64,000 nucleotides of DNA from JAVVHH01 sp965199665 (GTDB taxonomy: Bacteria > Pseudomonadota > Alphaproteobacteria > Acetobacterales > Acetobacteraceae): contig OZ241208.1 in the NCBI GenBank assembly GCA_965199665.1, forward strand, positions 3,844,001 to 3,908,000, in the 5' to 3' direction. The position numbers were made by a program, and so were the translations under genes. The notes under the pieces were generated by a model. The model searched no databases. It was not told the DNA's origin and saw only the letters and a program-made list of their open reading frames with translations. Numbering within the stretch: the first letter of the stretch is position 1; every line of letters begins with the position of its first letter. Positions 9,043-17,160 of this stretch are shown one piece after another.

Positions 9043-9498
9043 ATGCTCTCTGCTTTCCTCATGGGTTTGGTCGGCGGCCAGCGGGCGATGACGCCGCTGG
9101 CAACGGTGGCCGTCGCGGCGGCGCGGGGCGACCTGCCGGCCGATGACGGCATCGCCCGCCTGCTGGCTCACCGCCTCGTGGCGGCCGGTGCGGTGGCGGT
9201 GGCGTTCGCCGAACTGGCCGGCGACAAGCAGAAGACCGCGCCCGACCGCATCGTCCCCGTCGGGCTGGCCGCCCGCTTCGTCACCTCGGCCATTGCGGGT
9301 TCGGCGCTCGCCTCCCGGCGCGACCGCTGGTGGGGCGCCGCGATCGGCGGGCTGACGGCCGTCGCGGCGGCGTATCCCGGCTGGCGCGCCCGGATGGCCA
9401 CCATGCCGCGCTACGGCCAGACCCCGACCGGACTGGTGGAGGACGCCATCGTCGTCACGAGCGCCATCGCCATCACCCGGTCGCGATCGCGGCGCTAG
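9043..9498 (+). CDS. DUF4126-like small membrane protein
   Basis: 151 residues from ATG 9043 (a TTG at 9031 is in frame). Alanine/glycine-rich hydrophobic segments alternate with short loops; FAELAGDKQKTAPDRI followed by ARFVTSAIAGSAL resembles the DUF4126 family (ELxxDK...R motif). The function of the family is unknown. It is divergent from the acidic-tail protein and converges with the photosynthesis operon. Confidence 0.5.
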   Translation: MLSAFLMGLVGGQRAMTPLATVAVAAARGDLPADDGIARLLAHRLVAAGAVAVAFAELAGDKQKTAPDRIVPVGLAARFVTSAIAGSALASRRDRWWGAAIGGLTAVAAAYPGWRARMATMPRYGQTPTGLVEDAIVVTSAIAITRSRSRR

Positions 9499-9505
9499 AG
9501 CAGGA

Positions 9506-9640
9506 TCAGGTCCGGTCGGTCGGTTTCGCGATCCGGTCGGCGTCGCGGGCGCGGCGGATGGCGCGGCGGACGGAGATGAGTTCGGCGATCGCCAGCACCA
9601 GGCCGAGGCCCAGGAAGATCAGGAACTCGTATTGGATCAA
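9506..9640 (-). CDS. 44-residue single-span membrane protein coupled to crtB
   Basis: Begins with a TTG at 9640 whose last bases form the crtB stop (TTGA overlap), a coupling also used elsewhere in this window. The product has one strong membrane helix (about residues 5-24, FLIFLGLGLVLAIAELISV) followed by a basic tail (RRAIRRARDADR). The positive tail predicts it faces the cytoplasm. No family was recognised. Position as the last gene of the bch/crt operon suggests a role at the photosynthetic or carotenoid-synthesis membrane; this is inference. Confidence 0.5.
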   Translation of the reverse strand: MIQYEFLIFLGLGLVLAIAELISVRRAIRRARDADRIAKPTDRT

Positions 9641-10647
9641 AGCCGGCGGGCTTGGCGCGCCTCGAGCTCGCCGAACAGGGTGACGACCCAGACCAGCCGT
9701 TCCTCGATGCTGCGGCCCGGCGCGCGGGGCGGGGCGGCGGAGACGGCCTGCACGAGCTCGGCCGTGGCAAGCAGCGGCGGGTCGGCGGCGAGCGGGATCG
9801 ACCGGGTCGCGGCGGCCAGGCTGCGGGCGGCCAGGCGCAGCTTGTCGCGGCGCGCGACGCGCGCGCGCGCGGTGACGGAATCGCCGCCGGCGCGGATCAC
9901 CTCGGCGCCGATGGCGGCGTAGAGGTGTCGGGCGGCGAAGATGCCGGGGCGGCAGGCGACGGGCAGCGCGGCGATGCCGGAATCCGCGCGATGGTAGAGC
10001 GTGGCGGCCGCCCCGAGCAGGCGGGTGACCAGGGCGGAGAGGGCCGGGGACGGTGCGGGGTCGGCGAGAAAGGCCTCCGGCGTCAGCCCGGCGGCGCGCA
10101 TCCAGTCGACGGGAAGGTAGAGCCGGCCGGCGCGGGCATCCTCGCCGACATCGCGGGCGATGTTGGTGAGCTGCATGGCGACGCCGAGGTCGCAGGCGCG
10201 CGCCAGGGCGGCGGGGTCGCGCACGCCCATCAGCACGGCCATCGCGGCGCCGACGGTGCCGGCCACGCGGGCGGCGTAGTGTTGCAGCGCGGGGAGGTCG
10301 TCGTAGCGGCGGCCCTCGGCGTCCCAGGCGAAGCCTTCGAGCAGCCGGTCGAGCAGCAGGCGGGGCAGGCGGTGGATGGCCACCACGGCGGCCAGCGCGC
10401 GGTCTTCGGGGAAGTCGGCCGGGCGGTCGGCGTAGATGCCGTCCAAGCGCCGGTGCAGTTCGGCCAGCGCGACCGGCGGATCCCCTTCGTCGATCATGTC
10501 GTCGGCGACGCGGCAAAAGGCATACAGCGCGGTGGCGGGGCGGCGCACGCGGGCGGGCAGCAGGAGCGAGGCGGCGTAGAAGGAGCGGGAGCCGCCGTTG
10601 AGCAGGGCGCGGCAGGCCGCGAGGTCGGCGCGGTCGATCTCACGCAT
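9637..10647 (-). CDS. crtB: Phytoene synthase
   Basis: 336 residues. The two aspartate-rich Mg-diphosphate motifs of squalene/phytoene synthases are at 49-53 (DDMID) and 166-170 (DVGED); the SRSFYAASLLLP start and QLTNIARD motif agree. It joins two geranylgeranyl diphosphates into phytoene, the first carotenoid step. The start at ATG 10647 gives an 8-base overlap with crtI; a longer open frame upstream is the crtI shadow. Last enzyme gene of the bchI-to-crtB series. Confidence 0.93.
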   Translation of the reverse strand: MREIDRADLAACRALLNGGSRSFYAASLLLPARVRRPATALYAFCRVADDMIDEGDPPVALAELHRRLDGIYADRPADFPEDRALAAVVAIHRLPRLLLDRLLEGFAWDAEGRRYDDLPALQHYAARVAGTVGAAMAVLMGVRDPAALARACDLGVAMQLTNIARDVGEDARAGRLYLPVDWMRAAGLTPEAFLADPAPSPALSALVTRLLGAAATLYHRADSGIAALPVACRPGIFAARHLYAAIGAEVIRAGGDSVTARARVARRDKLRLAARSLAAATRSIPLAADPPLLATAELVQAVSAAPPRAPGRSIEERLVWVVTLFGELEARQARRL

Positions 10648-12211
10648 GGGCGGTGGCTCCGACGTCGTGACCGGCCGGGTCGAGCCCGGAGGTGATGGGG
10701 AAAGCGGGAATGAGGCGGTCCAGCACCTTGGCCGAGCACAGCACGCCCGGCAGCCCGGCGCCCGGGTGGGTGCCGGCACCGACGAGGTAGAGGTTGGCGA
10801 TGTCCTCGCTCTGATTATGCGGCCGGAACCAGGCGCTCTGGGTCAGCAGCGGCTCCATCGCGAAGGCGGCGCCGGCATGGGACAACAGCCGGGTCTCGAA
10901 ATCGGCGGGGGTCATCATCTTGGAGGTGACGATCGCGTCGCCGAGGCCGGGCAGCACGGTGCGCTCGAGCTCGGCCTGAATGGCGGCGCGATAGGGCTCG
11001 GCCTGCACGGCCCAGTCGGTGCCGCTCTGCAGGTTGGGCACCGGGGACAGCACGTAGAAGGCGTCGCAGCCCGGCGGCGCCAGGCTCGGGTCGGTCGCGG
11101 TCGGGCGATGGAGGTAGAGGCTGAAATCCTTCGCCAGGGTCTGCTTCTTGAAGATGTCGTCGAGCAGCCCGCGATGGCGCGGACCCAGCATGATGGTGTG
11201 GTGCTGCACGTCGTCCCAGCGGCGGTCGGTGCCGAAATACCAGACGAACAGGCCCATGGAGTGCCGACTGCGCTGGATGCGGCGGTCGGTCCATCGGCGG
11301 CGGTGCTGCGGGGCGATCAGGCGGCGATAGGTGAAGGAGGCGTCGGCGTTGGAAACGACGAGATCGGCGCGGAGGGTCTCGCCATCCGCGAGACGGACGC
11401 CCGTGGCGGCGCCGCCTTCGACGACGATCTCGGCGACCTCAGCGTTGCAGCGGAGCGTGCTGCCCTGGCTGCGGATCAGTCCGGCCATGCCGCGGATCAG
11501 CTCGCCGGTGCCGCCCATGGCGAAGTGCACGCCGCCCTTGCGCTCGAGCCAAGCGATCAGCGCGTAGATGGCGCTGGCGGAGAACGGGTTGCCGCCGACC
11601 AGCAGCGGATGGAAGCTGAGCACGGTGCGCAGGCGCTCGTTCTTGATGAAGCGCGACACCAGGCCGTGCACGCTGCGCCAGCCGCCGAGGCGCATCAGGG
11701 CGGGGGCGATGCGGGCCATGTCGGTCCAATGCAGGAACGGCACGTCGCCGAGCTGCTCGAAGCCGACCCGATAGATCTCCTCGCTGGCGACCATGAAGCG
11801 GTCATAGCCGGCGACGTCGTCCGGGGCGAAGCGGGCGATCTCGGCGCGCATGAGGTCGGGGTCGCCGTTGTAGTTGAACTGGGCGCCGTCGTTGAAGCGG
11901 ATGCGGTAGAACGGATCGACCGGGCGCAGCTCGACGTCGTCGGACAGGCGGCGGCCGCACAGCTCCCAGAGTTCTTCGAGGAGAACGGGTGCCGTGACGA
12001 TGGTGGGGCCGGCGTCGAAGGTGAAGCCATCCTGGCGGAAGACGGAGGCGCGGCCGCCGGGTTCCGGGAGGCGCTCAAGGACAGTGACGCGGTAGCCGCG
12101 GGCGCCGAGACGGATAGCGGCGGCGAGGCCGCCGAAGCCGCTGCCGATGACGACGGCGTGCGGCGCACGGTCGGAACGCAGAGCGGCGGGTGTCAATGCG
12201 TTCATCGACAT
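10640..12211 (-). CDS. crtI: Phytoene desaturase
   Basis: 523 residues. An N-terminal FAD-binding fold (VVIGSGFGGLAAAIRLGARG, GxGxxG at 23-28; then PGGRASVF) and the C-terminal NLYLVGAGTHPGAGLPG motif identify CrtI, which desaturates phytoene to neurosporene or lycopene at the membrane. ATG at 12211 or 12205; TTG 12214 is less likely. A TGT-N12-ACA palindrome sits 4 bases before the start, so crtI-crtB probably has its own redox/light-regulated promoter as well as read-through from bchO. Confidence 0.93.
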   Translation of the reverse strand: MSMNALTPAALRSDRAPHAVVIGSGFGGLAAAIRLGARGYRVTVLERLPEPGGRASVFRQDGFTFDAGPTIVTAPVLLEELWELCGRRLSDDVELRPVDPFYRIRFNDGAQFNYNGDPDLMRAEIARFAPDDVAGYDRFMVASEEIYRVGFEQLGDVPFLHWTDMARIAPALMRLGGWRSVHGLVSRFIKNERLRTVLSFHPLLVGGNPFSASAIYALIAWLERKGGVHFAMGGTGELIRGMAGLIRSQGSTLRCNAEVAEIVVEGGAATGVRLADGETLRADLVVSNADASFTYRRLIAPQHRRRWTDRRIQRSRHSMGLFVWYFGTDRRWDDVQHHTIMLGPRHRGLLDDIFKKQTLAKDFSLYLHRPTATDPSLAPPGCDAFYVLSPVPNLQSGTDWAVQAEPYRAAIQAELERTVLPGLGDAIVTSKMMTPADFETRLLSHAGAAFAMEPLLTQSAWFRPHNQSEDIANLYLVGAGTHPGAGLPGVLCSAKVLDRLIPAFPITSGLDPAGHDVGATAHA

Positions 12212-12215
12212 CAAC

Positions 12216-12233
12216 TGTAAGCTGAACTGGACA
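12216..12233. promoter_or_regulatory. Candidate PpsR/CrtJ operator (TGT-N12-ACA)
   Basis: The sequence TGTAAGCTGAACTGGACA has exactly the TGT-N12-ACA spacing of the binding site of PpsR/CrtJ, the aerobic repressor of bacteriochlorophyll and carotenoid genes in purple bacteria. It lies in the 37-base gap between orf79 and crtI, the only non-coding spacer inside the bchD-to-crtB series. A single short palindrome can occur by chance, but the location is the expected one. Confidence 0.6.
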
Positions 12234-12248
12234 ATCGAGGGAAGAGGC

Positions 12249-12488
12249 TTAGCGGGCGTTCCAACGGCGGCGGAGATCGACCGCGTGGGCGATGCCGGCG
12301 AGCAGCAGGCACAGGGCGATCGCGGGCAGCCCGGCGTCGCCGAGGGCGAGGCGGAGGGCGGCGAGGAGCATGAAGCCGGCGAGCAGGTTGGGCAGGATGG
12401 CGGCGCGGCGGAGCAGCAACAGGGCGATCGCTTCCACCACGACCAACACCAGGATCGCGTCCACCATCACCGTCATAGGCACCGTCAT
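12249..12488 (-). CDS. 79-residue membrane protein between bchO and crtI
   Basis: Starts at ATG 12488, overlapping the bchO stop by ATGA. The protein is almost entirely hydrophobic with two to three membrane segments (DAILVLVVVEAIALLLL; LPNLLAGFMLLAALRLAL; LPAIALCLLLAGIAHAVDL) and ends in RRRWNAR. No named family was recognised. The strict coupling to bchO suggests a role linked to Mg-chelatase or membrane pigment synthesis; this is inference from position. Confidence 0.65.
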   Translation of the reverse strand: MTVPMTVMVDAILVLVVVEAIALLLLRRAAILPNLLAGFMLLAALRLALGDAGLPAIALCLLLAGIAHAVDLRRRWNAR

Positions 12489-13360
12489 AGGACGCCGATC
12501 TCGCGGGCAAATGCCGTAATGAGCTCGGCGGTGGCGGCCGGCTCCTCCTCGTGCGCGAGGTGGCCGAGGCCCGGCAGGCCGACGTAACGCGCCTGCGGCA
12601 TGGCGGCGGCGACCTGGGCGGACTGGCCGGGCGGCACGGTCTGGTCGTTCTCGCCGGCGATCAGCAGCGTGGGGATCTCGATACGGGCAAAGGTGCCGGC
12701 CAGCGACGGCAGGTCCCAATGCGCCATCATGGACAGCGCCGCGGCGGCGTGGGAGCGGCGGGTGACCACGGTCTGGTAGAGGCGCACGCCGTCCCGGTCG
12801 ATGCGGGAGCCGGTGGCGGCGAGCAGGCGCTCGACGACGGCCGGGTCGCGGGCGCGCCAGGCGAACAGGTCGGGTAGGCCCGGCAGGCCGGTCAGCAGCT
12901 TGGCCAGTGGCGAAAAGAGCTGCCCGGCCATCCCGCCCAGCGGCAGCAGCGCCCCGTTCAGCCCGACCACGCCACGCGGCGCGAGCTGGCCATCGAGCAG
13001 CATGCGGAACAGGATGGGCGCCCCCGCGGAGTGGCCGACGGCGAGAACGGGCTGCCGGTCGAGCGCCCACAACAGGGTTTGGATCGCGCGCGCCATGCCG
13101 GGCAGCGACAGGCGGCGGGCGGCGGGAGCGTCCGTGAAGCCATGCCCGGGCAGGTCGGGGGCAACCACGGTGAAATGGGGGGCGAGCAAAGGGAGCAGGC
13201 CGCGCCAGGAATGGGTCGCCGCGCCGGTGCCGTGCAGCAGGAGCAGCACCGGCCCGTCGCCCGCGAGCTGGACGTGCCAGTCGAGGCCGCCGGCGCGGAT
13301 GAAGCGGCTGCGGTCGCGATGCGGCCAATCGGCGGGGATGCGGGCGTCCGCCGGTCTCAT
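12485..13360 (-). CDS. bchO: BchO, alpha/beta-hydrolase-fold Mg-chelatase accessory protein
   Basis: 291 residues with the alpha/beta-hydrolase pattern: oxyanion region LLLLHGTGAATHSW, nucleophile elbow VGHSAGAP, acid in IAGENDQTVP and histidine in GLGHLAHEEEP. BchO is conserved next to bchI and bchD in photosynthesis gene clusters; its exact reaction is not established. It overlaps bchD upstream and orf79 downstream by ATGA, so all are translated from one message. Confidence 0.88.
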   Translation of the reverse strand: MRPADARIPADWPHRDRSRFIRAGGLDWHVQLAGDGPVLLLLHGTGAATHSWRGLLPLLAPHFTVVAPDLPGHGFTDAPAARRLSLPGMARAIQTLLWALDRQPVLAVGHSAGAPILFRMLLDGQLAPRGVVGLNGALLPLGGMAGQLFSPLAKLLTGLPGLPDLFAWRARDPAVVERLLAATGSRIDRDGVRLYQTVVTRRSHAAAALSMMAHWDLPSLAGTFARIEIPTLLIAGENDQTVPPGQSAQVAAAMPQARYVGLPGLGHLAHEEEPAATAELITAFAREIGVL

Positions 13361-15069
13361 CGGCGGCCCGCGAGCAGGCCGGAGATGGCGGCAGCGCCGG
13401 CGAAAGGCAGCGGCACGTATCGGCCGCCCATCGCCTCGGCGACCCGGCGGGCCGACGCGGCAGGGCGGAGCGAGCTATCGATCAGCAAGGCGCGATGGCC
13501 GGCGGCGCCCAAGCGGCGTGCGGCGGCGTTGGCGTCGCGCTCGGCAGCGGGGCGGCCGCCGGCACCGTCGCGGCCGACATTGGCGCTGCCATCTGTCAGC
13601 AGCACGATGGCCGGGGTGCCGCCGCGCCGACGGACCGCGTCGGCCAGCGCCAGCCCGGCCTCCAGCCCAAGGGCGAGCGGCGTGCCGCCCCCGCCCGGCA
13701 GCCCGGCGAGGCTGCGGCGGGCGCGGACCAGCGAGCGGGTCGGCGGCAGCACCAGTTCGGCGGCGGAACCGCGAAAGGCGATCAATGCGACCTGGTCGCG
13801 CCGGACGTAGCAGTCGGCGAGCAGGAGCTGCACCGCGCCCTTGGCCTCGGCCAGCCGGCCGAGCGCCTGGGAGCCGGACGCGTCGACCAGGAAGATGGTG
13901 GTGGTCTGCGCGCGCGGGCGGCGGCGGACGACGCGGAGGTCGTCGGGGCGGATGGCCAGGGCCGGGCCGGTGCGCTCGCGCAGGCGCTGGAACGGGAGCG
14001 CGGCGCGGATCGTGTCGAGCAGGGCGAGGCGGAGGCCGCGGCGCGGGTCGCCGGGTCGCACGCCGGCCGGGCGACCGCGGGTGCCGGCCCGGCCGATGGC
14101 GCCGGAGCGGCCGCTCGGGCCGGCGCGCGCGGCGCGGGGATCGGCCAGCCGGGCCAGCAGGTCGGGCGGCAACGCGGCCAGGGCGGCGGCGAGCACCAGG
14201 TCGTCCGGCGGGCGGATCTCGGCATCGGCGTCCCGCTCGGGCTCGGCATCCGGCTCCGGCTCGGGCGGGGGCTCGGATGGGTCGGGTTCGCCGGGAGGCG
14301 GCGCAGGGAGCACGGTGGCACGGGGCGCCAGCACGAGCTGGGCGGCCAGCGCGGCGTCGGACTCGTCGGCCGCGGTACGCCCGGCCAGGGCGGCGGCGGC
14401 CCGGGCGGCACGAACGGCGAGCAGCGGCGCGCGCAGGCTATCGATGCCGAGGGCGGCGGCGGTGCGGCACAGCGCGTCGAGGAGATCGTCGCCGACCGTC
14501 ACCTGCGACAACAGGGCGCGAGCGGCCACGACGTCGTCGGGCTCGGGCAAGGGAGCGTCGTCGCTGCCGTCGGGTGCGCGCGGATCGAGCCAGAAGGCGA
14601 GCCGGTCGGTCAGCGCCGGCGGCACGCCGTCTTCCGGGCCGGCGCTTTCGTCAAAGGCGATCGCGGCGAGGCGGGCGGGGTCGCGCAGGGACAGGCCGTC
14701 GCGCTCGGCCACGATCTCGGCCCGGTCGAGCACGGCGGCGAGGTGGGCGGCGGTGCTGGCCGGGAGGCGCTCGGCAGAGGCGAGCAGGACCAGGCCGCCA
14801 TCGGCCTCGGCCAGCACGCCGGGCTGCCTGCGCACGGCGCGCCCCCCCAGCAGGGCGGCGAGGTCGCGCCCGCCGAGCAGCCGGTCCTCGCCGATGCCGA
14901 GCGGGATCCGGCGGCAGGGCGCGCCCGGCGGCAGCAAGGCGCGCAATGTGTCGATCCAGCGGTCGCGGGCGGCGCCCGGGGGGCCGCGCAGCACCGCGCC
15001 GCCAAGGCCCACCGCGTCGACGGCGAGGAGCTCGGCGGCCGTGGTGGCTCGCGCCGCGGCGGCATTCAT
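13357..15069 (-). CDS. bchD: Magnesium chelatase subunit D
   Basis: 570 residues. The N-terminal AAA-like half lacks a good Walker A motif, as expected for BchD; a proline/acid-rich linker (around GEPDPSEPPPEPEPDAEP) follows; the C-terminal half is an integrin-I/VWA domain with MIDAS residues DASGS (D396), GGGGTPLA and TDGSANVGRDG. With BchI and BchH it inserts Mg2+ into protoporphyrin IX, the first bacteriochlorophyll-specific step. ATG 15069 overlaps the bchI stop. No bchH is in the window. Confidence 0.93.
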   Translation of the reverse strand: MNAAAARATTAAELLAVDAVGLGGAVLRGPPGAARDRWIDTLRALLPPGAPCRRIPLGIGEDRLLGGRDLAALLGGRAVRRQPGVLAEADGGLVLLASAERLPASTAAHLAAVLDRAEIVAERDGLSLRDPARLAAIAFDESAGPEDGVPPALTDRLAFWLDPRAPDGSDDAPLPEPDDVVAARALLSQVTVGDDLLDALCRTAAALGIDSLRAPLLAVRAARAAAALAGRTAADESDAALAAQLVLAPRATVLPAPPPGEPDPSEPPPEPEPDAEPERDADAEIRPPDDLVLAAALAALPPDLLARLADPRAARAGPSGRSGAIGRAGTRGRPAGVRPGDPRRGLRLALLDTIRAALPFQRLRERTGPALAIRPDDLRVVRRRPRAQTTTIFLVDASGSQALGRLAEAKGAVQLLLADCYVRRDQVALIAFRGSAAELVLPPTRSLVRARRSLAGLPGGGGTPLALGLEAGLALADAVRRRGGTPAIVLLTDGSANVGRDGAGGRPAAERDANAAARRLGAAGHRALLIDSSLRPAASARRVAEAMGGRYVPLPFAGAAAISGLLAGRR

Positions 15070-16094
15070 GCCGGGAAGAGTTCCTCCACGGCCCGGTTCA
15101 CCCGCGTGCTGGTCACGGAGTCGTCCAGCGGGTCGCGCCGGAGCCGGTGCCGCAGGGCGGAGGGCGCGATCCCCAGCAGGTGCGTGCGCTCCACGCGAGG
15201 GGCGCCGGCCAGGGCGGCCGCGGCGCGGGCGGCGCGCATCAGGGTCAGCTCGCCGCGCAGCCCATCGGTGCCGAGGCGCACGCACAGCGTCGCAGCGTCC
15301 TCCAACACGTCGTCGCCGACCGTCACGTCGCCGAGCCGGGCGCGGGCGCGGGCCACCGTGTCGCGCAGGGCATCCTCCGCCGGGCGCCATTCGGCCGCGA
15401 CGGCCTGCGGATCGCGGTCGAAGGCATCGCGGCGGCGCACGATCAGGATGCGGGTCGCGATGTCCTCCGGCGTGCGAACCTCCACGCTGAGGCCGAACCG
15501 GTCGAGCAATTGCGGTCGTAGCTCGCCTTCCTCCGGGTTGCCGCTGCCGACCAGCACGAACCGGGCGGGGTGGCGCACGCTGAGGCCTTCGCGCTCCACC
15601 ACGTTCTCGCCGGAGGCGGCAACGTCGATCAGCAGGTCGACCAGGTGGTCCTCCAGCAGGTTGACCTCGTCGATGTAGAGAAAGCCGCGATTGGCGCGGG
15701 CGAGCAGGCCGGGCTCGAACGCCTTCTCGCCGTGGCGTAGAGCGCGCTCGAGGTCCAGCGCGCCGACGACCCGGTCTTCCGTGGCGCCGAGCGGCAGGTC
15801 CACGACCGGGACCGGCACGGTGACGGCGGCCATGCCGGGGCCGGTGCGCCCGGCGGCGCGGCATTCGTCGCAGACCGCCTCGGGCCGGGCCGGGTCGCAA
15901 TGGTAGCGGCAGCCGGCGACCGCCTGCATCGGCGGCAGCAGGGCGGCCAGGGCGCGCACGGCGGTGGATTTGCCGGTGCCGCGGTCGCCAAAGGCCAGCA
16001 CGCCGCCGAGCTGCGGATCGACGGCCGCGATCAGCAGGGCGCGCTTGATCTCGTCCTGGCCCGCAATGGCCGAAAAAGGAAAGGTGTCACGCAT
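15066..16094 (-). CDS. bchI: Magnesium chelatase ATPase subunit I
   Basis: 342 residues, normal length. Walker A GDRGTGKST at 36-44, Walker B GFLYIDEVNLL at about 137-147, and the cysteine-rich insert CRYHCDPARPEAVCDEC are typical of BchI/ChlI. It is the AAA+ motor that acts with BchD. The gene starts 43 bases after the histidine kinase gene on the same strand, so it may be transcribed from upstream or from a promoter in that short gap. Confidence 0.95.
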   Translation of the reverse strand: MRDTFPFSAIAGQDEIKRALLIAAVDPQLGGVLAFGDRGTGKSTAVRALAALLPPMQAVAGCRYHCDPARPEAVCDECRAAGRTGPGMAAVTVPVPVVDLPLGATEDRVVGALDLERALRHGEKAFEPGLLARANRGFLYIDEVNLLEDHLVDLLIDVAASGENVVEREGLSVRHPARFVLVGSGNPEEGELRPQLLDRFGLSVEVRTPEDIATRILIVRRRDAFDRDPQAVAAEWRPAEDALRDTVARARARLGDVTVGDDVLEDAATLCVRLGTDGLRGELTLMRAARAAAALAGAPRVERTHLLGIAPSALRHRLRRDPLDDSVTSTRVNRAVEELFPA

Positions 16095-16137
16095 TGCCAG
16101 CCGTTCGCATCACCGCGCCGACGTTAGCACCGGCCTC

Positions 16138-17160
16138 TCAGGCTGGCGATGGGCAGGGTAGGCGCAGCGTGATGACCGTGCCGCGCTCCGTGCCGCCCTC
16201 CGTGCCGGCCTCCGTGCCGCCCTTCGTGATGGTGACGAGCGAGGCGCCGAGCTGGCGGACCAGGCTGCGCACGATGGTCAGCCCGGCCGAGGCGCTCACC
16301 CCTTGGTCGTCCGGCATGCCGACCCCGTCATCGGCGATGGAGAGCAGCAATTCGGCCGCGTCGTCGCGCGCGAGGCGAACGGTGATGCGGCCGTCGGTGC
16401 GGCCGGGAAAAGCGTGGGTCAGCGCGTTGATGAGCAGCTCGTGCACGATCAGGCCCAGCGGCACGGCGGTGGCGAGCGGGACGAAGAGCGGGCCGGGCGC
16501 GTCCACGGCGATCTCGGCGCCGCGGCCGCGTTGGGCCAGCACGAGGCGGCGGACCAGGGCATTGAGGTCGAAGCGGGCGGACGACCCGGCGTCCCAGATC
16601 TGCTGCTGGGCGGCGGCCATGGTGGCGGCGCGGGAGGCGGCGGCCCGGAGCGCGCTCTTGACCGCCGGGTCGGTGGCGCGGCTGGCCTGGACGCTGAGCA
16701 GGGAGGCGAACACCTGGGCGTTGTTCTTCACCCGGTGATGCAGCTCCTGCATCACGGCCGCCTTTTCCTCCAGGTCGCGCTGGCGCTGGGCCTGGGCATC
16801 CTTGAAGTCGGTGATGTCGGTGAGGCAGCCAATGTAGCCGGCGAACGCGCCGCCGCTGTCGAAGCGCGGGACGCCGTGGGCCAGCATGGCGCGCCAGTCG
16901 CCGTCATGGCGGCGCATGCGGAATTCGAGGTGGAACGGCGCGCACTTGGCGAAGCTGGCGGCCAGGGTCGCCGCGCGGACCGGCTCGTCGTCCGGATGGA
17001 CGCCGCCGATCCAGCCGCCGCCGACCGCCTCGTCGTGGGTGCGGCCGGTGAAGTCGAGCCAGACCTTGTTGACGTAAACCCAGCTGCCGTCCGGATCGGC
17101 GCACCAGATCAGGACGGGAACGTTGTTCAGAAGTTGGCGGACCCGCTGCTTGCGCATCAT
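16138..17160 (-). CDS. PAS-domain histidine kinase (HisKA_2 type)
   Basis: 340 residues, soluble. One PAS domain (about 8-120: NVPVLIWCADPDGSWVYVN ... ITDFKDAQ), then the HisKA_2 phosphoacceptor box ELHHRVKNN (H141/H142) and an HATPase region with VHELLINALTHA and DDGVGMPD. No LOV cysteine motif is present. The C-terminus carries GGTEAGTEGGTERGT, an insertion produced by a 12-bp DNA repeat. It overlaps the response regulator gene by ATGA and lies directly before bchI, suggesting but not proving a link to pigment regulation. Confidence 0.85.
   Translation of the reverse strand: MMRKQRVRQLLNNVPVLIWCADPDGSWVYVNKVWLDFTGRTHDEAVGGGWIGGVHPDDEPVRAATLAASFAKCAPFHLEFRMRRHDGDWRAMLAHGVPRFDSGGAFAGYIGCLTDITDFKDAQAQRQRDLEEKAAVMQELHHRVKNNAQVFASLLSVQASRATDPAVKSALRAAASRAATMAAAQQQIWDAGSSARFDLNALVRRLVLAQRGRGAEIAVDAPGPLFVPLATAVPLGLIVHELLINALTHAFPGRTDGRITVRLARDDAAELLLSIADDGVGMPDDQGVSASAGLTIVRSLVRQLGASLVTITKGGTEAGTEGGTERGTVITLRLPCPSPA
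16178..16225. repeat. 12-bp in-frame tandem repeat, 4 copies
   Basis: Units GTGCCGCGCTCC, GTGCCGCCCTCC, GTGCCGGCCTCC and GTGCCGCCCTTC follow one another exactly in frame near the 3' end of the histidine kinase gene, adding the G-T-E-x tetrapeptides just before the final beta strands of the ATPase domain. Confidence 0.75.

Noticed and set aside
12191..12210. Second PpsR half-site pair TGT...ACA inside the crtI start
   Set aside because: The spacing is 14 bases, not the 12 expected, and it lies in coding sequence.
12801..15521. Open frame of 906 codons opposite bchO-bchD
   Set aside because: Arg/Ala/Gly-rich shadow of real genes with clear motifs on the other strand.
16138..17160. Histidine kinase as a LOV photoreceptor
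   Set aside because: The PAS domain lacks the flavin-binding cysteine motif of LOV domains.
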